DNA of 64,000 nt, taken from contig JAFGXL010000028.1 of assembly GCA_016936655.1 (NCBI GenBank), forward strand, positions 31,689-95,688. Direction: 5' to 3'. The stretch comes from Nitrospirota bacterium (GTDB lineage: Bacteria; Nitrospirota; Thermodesulfovibrionia; Thermodesulfovibrionales; Dissulfurispiraceae). Below, piece after piece: positions 1-8,483 of the stretch. Position 1 is the first letter of the stretch, and each line of letters opens with the position of its first letter. The notes under the pieces were generated by a model. It was not told where the DNA came from. It ran no database searches and was given only the letters and a program-made list of their open reading frames with translations. The position numbers and the translations under genes are program-made.

Positions 1-702
1 CGGTAGATATAAAACCTGCAGATATTTGGCAAACATAGCGTGTCCAGATATATAAACCAAAGCTCCGTTTGCTATTGTTGCTATCGCCACAAGACCTATC
101 GCCAAGCCGTCAATTCCGTCAGTAAGATTCACAGCATTTGATGAACCAACAATCACAAGTATCGAAAATGGTATATAAAAAAGTCCTATGTCAAAAAACC
201 ACTTCTTGAAAAACGGCACACTCAAATATGATGTATAAGGATCATTGGGGTTGTTGAAAAGAAAGACGCCAATGATCAGTGATAGCAGCAGTTGTGCTCC
301 AAATTTACAGCTTGCACTCAGCCCTTTTGGGTTTTTCTTGACAGCCTTAAGGTAATCATCCAGAAAGCCGATCACTCCGAATCCTATCAATGCTGTCATC
401 ATTACCCATACATAAACACTCTTGAAGTTGCCCCAAAGAATCATTGCAGCAGTTATGGCTGCGATTATGATTATGCCCCCCATTGTAGGAGTGCCTGCTT
501 TGCTGTAGTGAGTCTTTGGCCCGTCATCCCTTATCTGCTGAGTCATGCTTATCTTTTTAAGCCAGCGGATAATGTGAGGAGCTATTAGCATTGTAACTAC
601 CAAAGCTGTAAGTGCTGCTATGGATGTCCTGAATGTTATATATCTAAATACATTCAGAGGACTCCAGTATGGAGACAAATAATAAAAAAACTCATATAGC
701 AT
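1..702 (-). CDS. mraY: MraY, phospho-N-acetylmuramoyl-pentapeptide transferase (C-terminus cut by window edge)
   Basis: Integral membrane enzyme that transfers phospho-MurNAc-pentapeptide from UDP to undecaprenyl phosphate to give lipid I. About 234 N-terminal codons are present; the 3' part lies outside the window. The start is the ATG at 702, giving a protein that begins MLYEFFYYLSP. Family signatures visible are GPKTHYSKAGTPTMGG, a DDYLK motif (aspartates of the catalytic site) and NAVNLTDGIDGLA, with several hydrophobic segments between them. The start overlaps the murF stop by 11 bases, so translation is probably coupled. It is the last visible gene of the mra operon. Confidence 0.95.
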   Translation of the reverse strand, partial: MLYEFFYYLSPYWSPLNVFRYITFRTSIAALTALVVTMLIAPHIIRWLKKISMTQQIRDDGPKTHYSKAGTPTMGGIIIIAAITAAMILWGNFKSVYVWVMMTALIGFGVIGFLDDYLKAVKKNPKGLSASCKFGAQLLLSLIIGVFLFNNPNDPYTSYLSVPFFKKWFFDIGLFYIPFSILVIVGSSNAVNLTDGIDGLAIGLVAIATIANGALVYISGHAMFAKYLQVLYLP

Positions 703-2089
703 TTTTTGCCTCTTCATTGATTATCGGAGATTCGAGCACCATCTCCATCTTCATACCTCTTGAGCCTTTCAGCAGGACAACATCTCCCTGTTTTAACTCG
801 TTTTTAAGAATCTCTGCTGCCTGCTCAGATGTATCAGCAAGAAGCGATCTGCCGGAGAAAGCCTGAGCTGCAAGCTCCATAAGCGGCCCTACAGCAATAA
901 AAAGTTCTACTCCAAGTTCATCCAGCAGCTTGCCTATATTTTTATGAGCTTCAACACCATAGTAGCCAAGCTCCAGCATATCTCCAAGCACTGCTACTGC
1001 CCTTCGCCTCTGTCCGGACTCCGCAGCCTGCCGAGTGCGTCTTGAGAGCTCTTTTATAGCCTCAGCCATAGATGACGGATTGGCATTATACACATCGTCA
1101 ATAAATGTAGCTCCTGCTCGCTCAACAATCCTGCATCTCATAGGTACACCCTCGAAATTCTCGAGAGCCTTTTTCACCTCTTGAAAGGGAAGACCAAGAC
1201 TGATTCCAGCAGCAGCTCCAGCCAGGCAATTGTACACATTGAAAAGACCCGGAAGTTTTGTCCAAACATCAATGCTCTCAGATCTGTAGATAATGCGGAA
1301 TTGCATGCCGTCCTTCTGAAACAAAATATCAGCTGCCCTCACATCAGCGGTCTGCGCTTCAATCCCGTAGCTGAGCATATTTTTAGCAGGTCTGCTCAAA
1401 ACCCCTTCTGTAAGAAAATTATCATCAGCATTATAAATCGCTGTTTTTATGAAAGGCATTATTTCGAGCTCTGATTCACGAACCTTATTGATTGAGCCGA
1501 AGCCCTCGATATGTTCAAATCCTATGTTGGTTATTACGGCTGTATCTGGTAAAGCTATGGAACATAATTCGTTAATATCTCCAGGCCTGTTTGTTCCCAT
1601 CTCTAAAACAAGGGCTTCTGTGCTACTATCCATTTTCAGTATTGTAAGAGGCATGCCAATATGATTATTAAAATTGCCTGATGTCCTGTGAACACGAAAT
1701 CTGGCGCCGAGAACAGCTGAGGTTATCTCTTTAGTTGTTGTCTTGCCATTGCTGCCCACAACAGCAACAACAGGTCCGCTGAATGCAGACCTCCTTGCAT
1801 GAGCAAGATCATGAAGGGCTCTTAGAGTATCCTCAACAACTATTATCGTCCTGCCCGTAAAATCGAGGCCTGACTTTTCAGCATAAGCCCTGCTAACTAT
1901 TGCTCCGGATGCACTCTTAAGCGCATCAGCAAGAAAATCGTGACCGTCAAACTTATCACCGCAAAGAGGAATAAAAAGATCACCCGCTGATGCTGTCCTG
2001 GAGTCTGTAGATATTCCGCTGAACTCCATGGCCGCACTGTTCAGGATTTTGCCTCCTGTAGATGACAATACAAAATCTGATGTCAGCAT
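692..2089 (-). CDS. murF: MurF, UDP-MurNAc-tripeptide:D-alanyl-D-alanine ligase
   Basis: Cytoplasmic Mur ligase that adds D-Ala-D-Ala to UDP-MurNAc-tripeptide with ATP. The 465-residue protein has normal family length. The N-terminal substrate domain carries STDSRTASAGDLFIPL; the central ATPase has the P-loop VGSNGKTTTKE near residue 113, then TSGNFNNHIGMPLT and EMGTNRPGDI; the C-terminal domain has DDVYNANPSSM and VLGDMLELG, as expected for MurF rather than MurE. It overlaps murE by 7 bases upstream and mraY by 11 bases downstream, a tight operon. Confidence 0.96.
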   Translation of the reverse strand: MLTSDFVLSSTGGKILNSAAMEFSGISTDSRTASAGDLFIPLCGDKFDGHDFLADALKSASGAIVSRAYAEKSGLDFTGRTIIVVEDTLRALHDLAHARRSAFSGPVVAVVGSNGKTTTKEITSAVLGARFRVHRTSGNFNNHIGMPLTILKMDSSTEALVLEMGTNRPGDINELCSIALPDTAVITNIGFEHIEGFGSINKVRESELEIMPFIKTAIYNADDNFLTEGVLSRPAKNMLSYGIEAQTADVRAADILFQKDGMQFRIIYRSESIDVWTKLPGLFNVYNCLAGAAAGISLGLPFQEVKKALENFEGVPMRCRIVERAGATFIDDVYNANPSSMAEAIKELSRRTRQAAESGQRRRAVAVLGDMLELGYYGVEAHKNIGKLLDELGVELFIAVGPLMELAAQAFSGRSLLADTSEQAAEILKNELKQGDVVLLKGSRGMKMEMVLESPIINEEAKNAI

Positions 2090-3729
2090 CTTGCAGCTTC
2101 TGACCCCATATAGTTTGTTCCCCCGCCAAAAGCTGGTCTTGTAATTGTCCTTTTAATAGCTGTTTCAAGAGTTGTCTTGTCGCTAAAGCTAAAACGTGAA
2201 CCCTGTATCTCCTGATACTCCTCATGCCCCTTGCCTGCAACAAGCACTATATCTCCTGAAGATGCAAGTTCCACAGCTAGACTTATAGCAACAGCCCTGT
2301 CAGGTATTACAATATAATTATCACCCTTTATCCCCTTTTCTATATCCTTGAGTATCTTTTTAGGATCCTCTCCTCTCGGGTTGTCAGAGGTTATTATCAC
2401 AAAGTCGCTAAGCTTTGCTGCAAGTTCTCCCATTTTTGGCCTCTTGCCTTTATCACGGTTTCCACCACATCCAAAAACTGTGATTATCTTGCCCCTGCCC
2501 TTTACTGATGGAAGTGAAAAGCGGTCTTTTCTCATCTTTGCAAGCCTGCCAACCTTGCCTGCATAGTGATATGAATCCAGAAGCTGATGCGCTGTCTTCA
2601 GAAGCCCTTCAAGCGCATCCTCTGTATGGGCATAATCGACAACTGCCAGAAAATCCTGTCCCAGATCCACGCACTCAAATCTTCCTTTGACCATCTCCGT
2701 CATAACAATACCCCCCTTGATATTATCAATTGATATATTATTCGCCAGCCCTATGGCAGCTGCGCAAAGGGCGTTATATACATTTGCGTATCCAACTAGC
2801 CTGGATTCCATTTCTACAAATCCGGACTTTGGTGACAGTTTATCGCTAAGCCTTATTTTGAACCTAGTGCCTGTATAAGAAAAATCTATACTTTCCGCAA
2901 TAAGATCTGCTGCACTATTCTTTATTGCATAGGTTATAACTCTTATATCCTTACCTCTCGATTCTTCAAGTTCAGATACAAGCCTCACTCCATATTCATC
3001 ATCAATATTTATAACAGCGCTTCCTCCATCAACAAGAAGCTCGGAAAAAAGCCTCTTTTTTGCAAGGTAATAGTTCTCCATATCCTGATGGTAATCAAGA
3101 TGATCTCTAGTCAAATTTGTAAATACAGCTGTACTGAATCTTGTATAGTCTGCTCTCTTTTGCGCCAGAGCATGTGATGACACTTCCGTGACTACAGCTT
3201 TGCAGCCATCGTCCACCATCTTTCTAAGCAGAGACTGGAAATCCGGAGCCTCTGGAGTAGTGCGGGGAGCATCAATACATGTATCTCCTGATACATAACT
3301 TATTGTGCCAATCAGTCCGGTCATGCCCTTGGCTTTCGTCATAACAGATCTGGTGATATATGATGTTGTAGTCTTGCCGTTTGTGCCTGTTATGCCGATA
3401 ACATCCATCTGCTCAGACGGATGGCGGTAAAATGAATCTGATACATAGGCTAGCGCTTCTTTTGTATCGCTAGCCTCGACGAAAACAGCACCAGGATATT
3501 TATCAACATAATAATCATAGTTAACTCTGCCTGTCTGAGCGATAACAGCAGATGCTCCCTTATTGAGCGCATCCTCTATATAATCATGGCTGTCCATAAT
3601 TACGCCCTTAAGAGCTATAAAAAGATCTCCTATTTTTATAGTCCGAGAATCGTAAGACAGGCCTGAGACCTCTACTGAGAGGTCTCCTTTTGTGATCCAC
3701 TTTTTATTTATTATCTCTTTCAGTTTCAT
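2083..3729 (-). CDS. murE: MurE, UDP-MurNAc-L-Ala-D-Glu:meso-diaminopimelate ligase
   Basis: Adds the third residue of the peptidoglycan stem peptide. The P-loop GITGTNGKTTTSYI is near residue 115, TTPEAPD and HLDYHQDM follow, and the C-terminal domain has the DNPRGED motif. In this family DNPR is the signature for meso-diaminopimelate (lysine enzymes have DNPA/DDPA-like motifs), so an A1-gamma wall is expected. At 548 residues it is some 50 longer than usual. Part of the excess is a basic insertion of about 25 residues near 380-410, just before the conserved FGCGGNRDKGKRP loop. Four-base overlap with ftsI upstream. Confidence 0.96.
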   Translation of the reverse strand: MKLKEIINKKWITKGDLSVEVSGLSYDSRTIKIGDLFIALKGVIMDSHDYIEDALNKGASAVIAQTGRVNYDYYVDKYPGAVFVEASDTKEALAYVSDSFYRHPSEQMDVIGITGTNGKTTTSYITRSVMTKAKGMTGLIGTISYVSGDTCIDAPRTTPEAPDFQSLLRKMVDDGCKAVVTEVSSHALAQKRADYTRFSTAVFTNLTRDHLDYHQDMENYYLAKKRLFSELLVDGGSAVINIDDEYGVRLVSELEESRGKDIRVITYAIKNSAADLIAESIDFSYTGTRFKIRLSDKLSPKSGFVEMESRLVGYANVYNALCAAAIGLANNISIDNIKGGIVMTEMVKGRFECVDLGQDFLAVVDYAHTEDALEGLLKTAHQLLDSYHYAGKVGRLAKMRKDRFSLPSVKGRGKIITVFGCGGNRDKGKRPKMGELAAKLSDFVIITSDNPRGEDPKKILKDIEKGIKGDNYIVIPDRAVAISLAVELASSGDIVLVAGKGHEEYQEIQGSRFSFSDKTTLETAIKRTITRPAFGGGTNYMGSEAARC

Positions 3730-5432
3730 CTTTTATCTGTTGTTGATATAAGCAGCAGACCTTTTTCCTGCATATCATCGCGAGGCACGCTCAGGTATGA
3801 AAGCGCCTCATTTGATGTCTTTCTGAAAACAGGACCTGCTACTGCGCCTCCATATATCTTCCCTTTTGGCTCATGTATGACAACTATCATGGCCAGCCTT
3901 GGCTTGTCGGCAGGCACAAAGCCTACAAATGAACTCACATACTTTTCTCTGGAATATCTTTTTGTTCGAGGATCTATAATCTGAGCCGTGCCTGTCTTTC
4001 CGGCAACGCTGTTGCCGTCAACAGCTGCCTCAAGCGCTGTACCACCTTCCTCTGTTACTGTCTTTAGAATATTCTTAAATGTTTCTGCTGTACTCTCTGA
4101 AATTATTCTTTCAGCCTGCGGAACAGTCTTATGGAGCAACCCGCCCTCAGGAGTGCGTATTTCGGAAATCACATGAGGGGTGATAAGATATCCACCGTTT
4201 GCTATTGCAGCATATGCCCTTAAAACTTGAAGCGGCGTTACACCAACCTCTTGGCCTATGGAAATAGAACCTATGGAAAGGCCTGACCATCTGCTTAAAG
4301 GTCTTAGAATTCCAGAAACTTCGCCAGCCATATCAATGCCTGTCTTTTCGCCGAAACCGAACATTTTTATATAGTCATACATCTTATCTTTGCCAAGCTT
4401 GAGCGCTATTTTTATTGTGCCCACATTTGATGATTTCTGAATAACCTCTTTAAAGCTGAGCACACCATGCTTGTGGGCATCCTTTATCTTCTTGTCGCCA
4501 AGTTCGATGCTTCCAGAGCTGCAGTCAAACTTGGCGGATGGGGAAAAGACCTTCTCTTCAAGAGCAGCAACTCCAGCTATTATTTTAAAGGTTGAACCAG
4601 GCTCATAAATGTCTGTTAAAGAGCGGCTGCGCCTATGCTCAGGCTTAGATCCTGACGGATCATTTGGGTCGTAGTCAGGCATGCTTGACATAGCTAGTAT
4701 CTCGCCTGTGGCAGGTGACATTATTATCGCTGTTGCAGATGCAGCCTTCCAGTGCTGCATCGCTTCATGAAGATTCTTCTCGAGTATATACTGAAGCCCT
4801 TCGTCTATAGTTAGGATTATGTTGCTGCCCTTAAGCTCCTTCATCATGCCGTCAGAGAGCATATTCCCCCTTGCGTCTCTATGCACCTTGACATGTTCAG
4901 GCTGCGCTTCAAGATACTTGTTGTACTGCCTCTCTATACCTTCTATGCCGTTATTGTCAATATCAACAAATCCCAATATCTGTGACGCTAATCTCCCTTT
5001 TGGATAAGACCTCTTTGGTTCAGTTATGGTGCCAATGCCCCTGAGCTTCAAGTTGTTAATCCTGCTGCCCAGATCAGGGCTCTGCTTTCTTTCCAGCCAG
5101 TTGAACCTCCCCTCTCCGGCAAGCTTGGCCAAGTATGCCCTGGGCTCTGCATTCATCGTTCTGGAAAGTACTGCAGCAGCTCTTTCGGGCGAAACTATTT
5201 CGGATGGATCGCAGAAAATTGATTCTGTATCAAGATTTATAGCTAGCTCACGGCCTTTTCTGTCATATATTATTCCGCGTTTTACAGGGACAGCCTTTTT
5301 ACGCACCTGCTGAAACTGTGCCTTGGCCATGAATCTGTCGTGGTTGACAAGCATTATGTCCACCATACGCAAAAGGACTATGAAAAAACCGAAGATTACG
5401 ACTGTACTTATTATCACAGCCCTTTTTTTCAT
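3726..5432 (-). CDS. ftsI: FtsI/PBP3-type peptidoglycan D,D-transpeptidase
   Basis: Class B penicillin-binding protein for septal crosslinking. One N-terminal membrane anchor (about residues 5-25) is followed by the dimerisation domain (RGIIYDRKGRELA) and the transpeptidase domain. The three catalytic motifs are visible: SxxK in EPGSTFKI (near 277), SxN in KSSNVGT, and KTG in AGKTGTAQ. At 568 residues with no obvious PASTA repeats it fits a Gram-negative FtsI. It lies between ftsL and murE in the canonical dcw order and shares ATGA with murE. Confidence 0.95.
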   Translation of the reverse strand: MKKRAVIISTVVIFGFFIVLLRMVDIMLVNHDRFMAKAQFQQVRKKAVPVKRGIIYDRKGRELAINLDTESIFCDPSEIVSPERAAAVLSRTMNAEPRAYLAKLAGEGRFNWLERKQSPDLGSRINNLKLRGIGTITEPKRSYPKGRLASQILGFVDIDNNGIEGIERQYNKYLEAQPEHVKVHRDARGNMLSDGMMKELKGSNIILTIDEGLQYILEKNLHEAMQHWKAASATAIIMSPATGEILAMSSMPDYDPNDPSGSKPEHRRSRSLTDIYEPGSTFKIIAGVAALEEKVFSPSAKFDCSSGSIELGDKKIKDAHKHGVLSFKEVIQKSSNVGTIKIALKLGKDKMYDYIKMFGFGEKTGIDMAGEVSGILRPLSRWSGLSIGSISIGQEVGVTPLQVLRAYAAIANGGYLITPHVISEIRTPEGGLLHKTVPQAERIISESTAETFKNILKTVTEEGGTALEAAVDGNSVAGKTGTAQIIDPRTKRYSREKYVSSFVGFVPADKPRLAMIVVIHEPKGKIYGGAVAGPVFRKTSNEALSYLSVPRDDMQEKGLLLISTTDKR

Positions 5433-5441
5433 CAGATTTTA

Positions 5442-5810
5442 TTAATTCCTCACCATCCCCAGAAGATTGCTCCGGCTTTCACGGCCGGGCTGAACTGATG
5501 CTGCTGTCTTACGCATATCCTGGGAAGTATTCTGCTTTACATAAACAACTCTCACTCTGTCAGGAAACACATATGTCTTAGCAGTTGCCTTTCCAAGTCT
5601 CTCTACAGAAAGCAGGCTCGCTCTTTCAGCTGCCAGGTGTTTGCGCTCTTTGAGCATAGCTATTTTGTTATTCTCGAGTTTTCCAAGACTGTATTCTATA
5701 GATACGACACTCGACCGCAGCCATATAACACTAAATACAGATGCTATCAGCAGCAGCACTGACACAACTTTTAAAAGCATGTTCCCTTTATTATTATTTC
5801 TGCATCTCAT
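5442..5810 (-). CDS. ftsL: FtsL-like cell division protein
   Basis: Small bitopic membrane protein of 122 residues: a short basic cytoplasmic tail, one membrane segment (about residues 12-31), then a periplasmic coiled-coil-like region rich in Leu, Lys and Glu. FtsL partners FtsB and FtsQ and activates FtsWI. The assignment rests on size, topology and the invariant position between rsmH and ftsI; the sequence is poorly conserved. The start at 5810 overlaps the rsmH stop by 4 bases. A second ATG ten codons later has a possible AAAGGGA ribosome site and is an alternative. Confidence 0.85.
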   Translation of the reverse strand: MRCRNNNKGNMLLKVVSVLLLIASVFSVIWLRSSVVSIEYSLGKLENNKIAMLKERKHLAAERASLLSVERLGKATAKTYVFPDRVRVVYVKQNTSQDMRKTAASVQPGRESRSNLLGMVRN

Positions 5811-6688
5811 ATCTTTTCAGCTCCGCGAAGCTTCGCGCTTCTTGATGAAGGATTCTGCCTAATCTCATCTCTCTGGGGCACAACAGGTTTTTTTGTCAGC
5901 ACCTTAAGCAGCCCGTCTTTTGAGCTATCCCTGAAAAAGTTCTTCACTATCCTGTCTTCAAGAGAGTGGTAAGATATCACACAGAGCCTGCCGCCCTTCC
6001 TCAGCAGTCTTGTGGACTCAACAAGCCCCTTGCGGAGCTGATCAAGTTCTCTGTTAACCTCTATCCTCAATGCCTGGAATGTTCTTGTTGCTGGATGTGT
6101 CTTTCCATGCCTTCCGCAAGCCTTTTGTATGATTGATGCGAGTTCAGAACATGTATCTATGTTCTTTACCTTTCTGGAGCTCGTTATTGCTCTGGCTATT
6201 CTTCTTGCGAAAGGATCCTCTCCATACTCCTTTATAATCTTCTCAAGCTCTTCCTGCCTATACCTGTTGACAACTTCCCACGCTGAAAGATCTTGTGTGT
6301 CGTCCATCCTCATATCAAGCCTGTCTTCTGAGTTAAAGCTGAAGCCCCTCTGCATATCCCTCATCTGCAGCATCGATGTGCCGAGGTCAAAAAGTATTCC
6401 GTCAAACTCCTCTGAATGCTCATTTGTTGCCAGCTCAGCTATATCAGAAAAACTTCCCCTGCGGAGTGTAGCCCTCTTGTCAGAAAGCCTCTCAGCTGCA
6501 AGAGCAAGCGCCGCTTCATCTCGGTCAATTCCTATGAGCACGCCGTTTTCACCAATTCCGCTAAGTATGCCTGCGGAGTGACCGCCAAGCCCTAATGTAG
6601 CATCAATATATATGCCGCTTTCGCGCAGATTAAGCATCTCAACAACCTCCCTAAATAGTACAGGTATGTGAATACTGCTAGAGGCCAT
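5807..6688 (-). CDS. rsmH: RsmH (MraW), 16S rRNA cytosine-1402 N4-methyltransferase
   Basis: SAM-dependent methyltransferase acting on C1402 of 16S rRNA. The 293-residue protein begins SSSIHIPVLFREVVEML, has the SAM-binding ATLGLGGHSAGIL near residue 32, then the RsmH-specific FDLGTSMLQ, RGFSF and a late GGRLCVISYHSLEDRIVK. It ends SSRSAKLRGAEKI, the usual C-terminal signature. The start overlaps mraZ by 11 bases and the stop overlaps ftsL by 4. Confidence 0.97.
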   Translation of the reverse strand: MASSSIHIPVLFREVVEMLNLRESGIYIDATLGLGGHSAGILSGIGENGVLIGIDRDEAALALAAERLSDKRATLRRGSFSDIAELATNEHSEEFDGILFDLGTSMLQMRDMQRGFSFNSEDRLDMRMDDTQDLSAWEVVNRYRQEELEKIIKEYGEDPFARRIARAITSSRKVKNIDTCSELASIIQKACGRHGKTHPATRTFQALRIEVNRELDQLRKGLVESTRLLRKGGRLCVISYHSLEDRIVKNFFRDSSKDGLLKVLTKKPVVPQRDEIRQNPSSRSAKLRGAEKI

Positions 6689-7133
6689 AACCAGCCAAAG
6701 CTGATTCCACCGATTTTATGTCTACTTTGGATGGATCAGTAACAGTCTCCCAAAGATGTTTATCCCATATCTCAATCTTGTCTATCTGCCCGACAACAAC
6801 TATTTCACTGCTTATAGAGGAATCCTCTCTATGTGCAACAGGCACAAGGATTCTTCCCTGCTTGTCAAGCTCGCAATCAACAGCTGATGCTACAACTCTG
6901 CGCATGAAGTATTTGACAGCCTCATCTGTCTTTGGCAGAGAACGAACCTTCTCTTCAAGCCTGTTCCACTCTTCAAGAGGATATATCTGCAGGCACTTGT
7001 CAACCGGAGCATTTGTGATATATAGTTTGGGATTATTGTATTTTTGAAAAATAATTTCACGCAGAGGTGCTGGAATGATTACCCTGCCCTTGGGGTCAAG
7101 TGTGTAATAATATTTACCGAGGAAAGACGTCAT
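6678..7133 (-). CDS. mraZ: MraZ transcriptional regulator
   Basis: AbrB-like ring-forming DNA-binding protein that regulates the division/wall cluster it heads. The protein has two similar SpoVT/AbrB-type halves: YYTLDPKGRVIIPAPLRE near the start and DCELDKQGRILVPVAHRE in the middle. I prefer the ATG at 7133 (151 residues, starting MTSFLGKYY), which matches the family N-terminus and follows a purine-rich AAAGGGA. An in-frame GTG at 7148 would add five residues and falls inside the operator repeats. First gene of the operon. Confidence 0.93.
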   Translation of the reverse strand: MTSFLGKYYYTLDPKGRVIIPAPLREIIFQKYNNPKLYITNAPVDKCLQIYPLEEWNRLEEKVRSLPKTDEAVKYFMRRVVASAVDCELDKQGRILVPVAHREDSSISSEIVVVGQIDKIEIWDKHLWETVTDPSKVDIKSVESALAGYGL

Positions 7134-7138
7134 TCCCT

Positions 7139-7168
7139 TTTCTCCCACTTTCTACCACTTTTTACCAC
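7139..7168 (-). promoter_or_regulatory. Three 10-bp MraZ boxes (autoregulatory operator)
   Basis: On the minus strand three direct repeats follow each other without gaps: GTGGTAAAAA, GTGGTAGAAA, GTGGGAGAAA. MraZ is known to bind short direct repeats of the TGGG(N) type with a ten-base period. The repeats lie just downstream of the -10 element and directly before the mraZ start, so bound MraZ would block initiation. Confidence 0.85.
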
Positions 7169-7169
7169 A

Positions 7170-7199
7170 ATAATAGGGGTAGAAAATGGTTCGTGTCAA
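7170..7199 (-). promoter_or_regulatory. Sigma-70-type promoter of the mraZ operon
   Basis: Minus strand -35 TTGACA (7194-7199) and -10 TATTAT (7170-7175) with an 18-base spacer. The start point is expected inside the MraZ boxes, about 35 bases before the mraZ ATG. The short mraZ-bioF interval would also have to hold any bioF promoter. Confidence 0.8.
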
Positions 7200-7289
7200 G
7201 CACGAATATCGTTTTTTTTAGGAAAATCAATAAAATGTAGTTTAAAATAATGCACACCACTATATATTGTGTTACTAAAATGGAGCCAG

Positions 7290-8438
7290 ATGTTCAAAAA
7301 AGAGCTTAAAATACTTGCAGAAAACGGGATGGAGCGCAGGATTGAAGACCGAAGCTGCCTAAATTTGCCTTTATCAAGAATGATCAGGCTGGATAAGACT
7401 GATTATATTAATTTTTCATCAAATGACTACCTAGGCCTATCAGGAAGAACTGAGCTCATAAATGCTGCGAAAGATTGCATGGACTCTTGCGGTTTTGGAT
7501 CAGGAGCATCCAGACTGCTTTCCGGCGGCACAGAAATACATGCAGAGCTCGAAAAACGGATTGCCAGGTACAAGGGAACTGAATCAGCCGTTATCTTCAA
7601 TTCAGGTTATGCAGCAAACATAAGCGCCCTCCCTGCGCTAGCATCAGAAGGGGATCTTATAATCAGCGATGAGCTCAACCATGCCAGCATAATAGACGGA
7701 TGCAGGATGAGCCGTGCCGAAACTGCCATCTACAAGCACTGCTATGTTGATGAAATAGAAAAACTACTATCCAGAAAAACCAGAGGTAAAAAAATTGTAG
7801 TTACAGACTCGATCTTCAGCATGGACGGAGACATCGCGCCAATACACACCATAAATGAGCTCTGCATCCATTATGGAGCAATGCTTTATATAGATGATGC
7901 ACATGCAACTGGAGTAATCGGCGCAGGAAAAGGCAGCCTTCATCACTTTGGAATAAAACCTTCCGACCACATAATACAGATGGGAACACTATCAAAGGCA
8001 TTAGGGGCAGTAGGAGCATTCATAGCAGCTGATGCTGATACAATAAAATTTCTGACAAATAGCTCAAGAGGGCTGATATTTTCCACTGCGCTGCCGGCAT
8101 GCGCTGCAGCAGCCTCAATTGCCGCTTTCAATATCATTGAAAATGAGCCCTGCCTTATAGAAGCCTTATGGGAAAACAGGGAGATAATCTACGCAGGAAT
8201 TAATAAGCTGGGACTTAATACATTTGGAAGTCAAAGCCCGATCATCCCTGTAGAAACAGGCGACATCAACAGTACTATGTTTCATTCAAAATCTCTTATG
8301 CATATGGGCATATATGCGCCTGCGATCAGGCCTCCGTCAGTAAAAACTCCGCGCATAAGAATTACGGCTACAGCATCACATATCAAAGAAGATATCGTAA
8401 AGCTGCTAAATGCACTTGAGACTATCACAAAAAGCTAA
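7290..8438 (+). CDS. bioF: 8-amino-7-oxononanoate synthase family (BioF)
   Basis: PLP enzyme of the alpha-oxoamine synthase family that condenses pimeloyl-ACP/CoA with alanine in biotin synthesis. Visible motifs are SSNDYLGLS, GSGASRLLSGG, SDELNHASIIDG, DDAHATGVIG and the PLP-lysine motif GTLSKALGAVGAF. The ATG at 7290 follows GGAG by six bases and gives 382 residues; an upstream GTG at 7269 is less likely. No other bio genes are in the window, so glycine C-acetyltransferase (Kbl) is a possible alternative, but the motifs fit BioF better. Confidence 0.87.
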   Translation: MFKKELKILAENGMERRIEDRSCLNLPLSRMIRLDKTDYINFSSNDYLGLSGRTELINAAKDCMDSCGFGSGASRLLSGGTEIHAELEKRIARYKGTESAVIFNSGYAANISALPALASEGDLIISDELNHASIIDGCRMSRAETAIYKHCYVDEIEKLLSRKTRGKKIVVTDSIFSMDGDIAPIHTINELCIHYGAMLYIDDAHATGVIGAGKGSLHHFGIKPSDHIIQMGTLSKALGAVGAFIAADADTIKFLTNSSRGLIFSTALPACAAAASIAAFNIIENEPCLIEALWENREIIYAGINKLGLNTFGSQSPIIPVETGDINSTMFHSKSLMHMGIYAPAIRPPSVKTPRIRITATASHIKEDIVKLLNALETITKS

Positions 8439-8483
8439 GCTATATTTTACTGGGGGCAAGGTTTTTTGTTATAGTCAATCTTC

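Noticed and set aside
7767..8137. Minus-strand open frames inside bioF
   Set aside because: They are shadows of a well-supported gene, with no ribosome sites or recognisable motifs.
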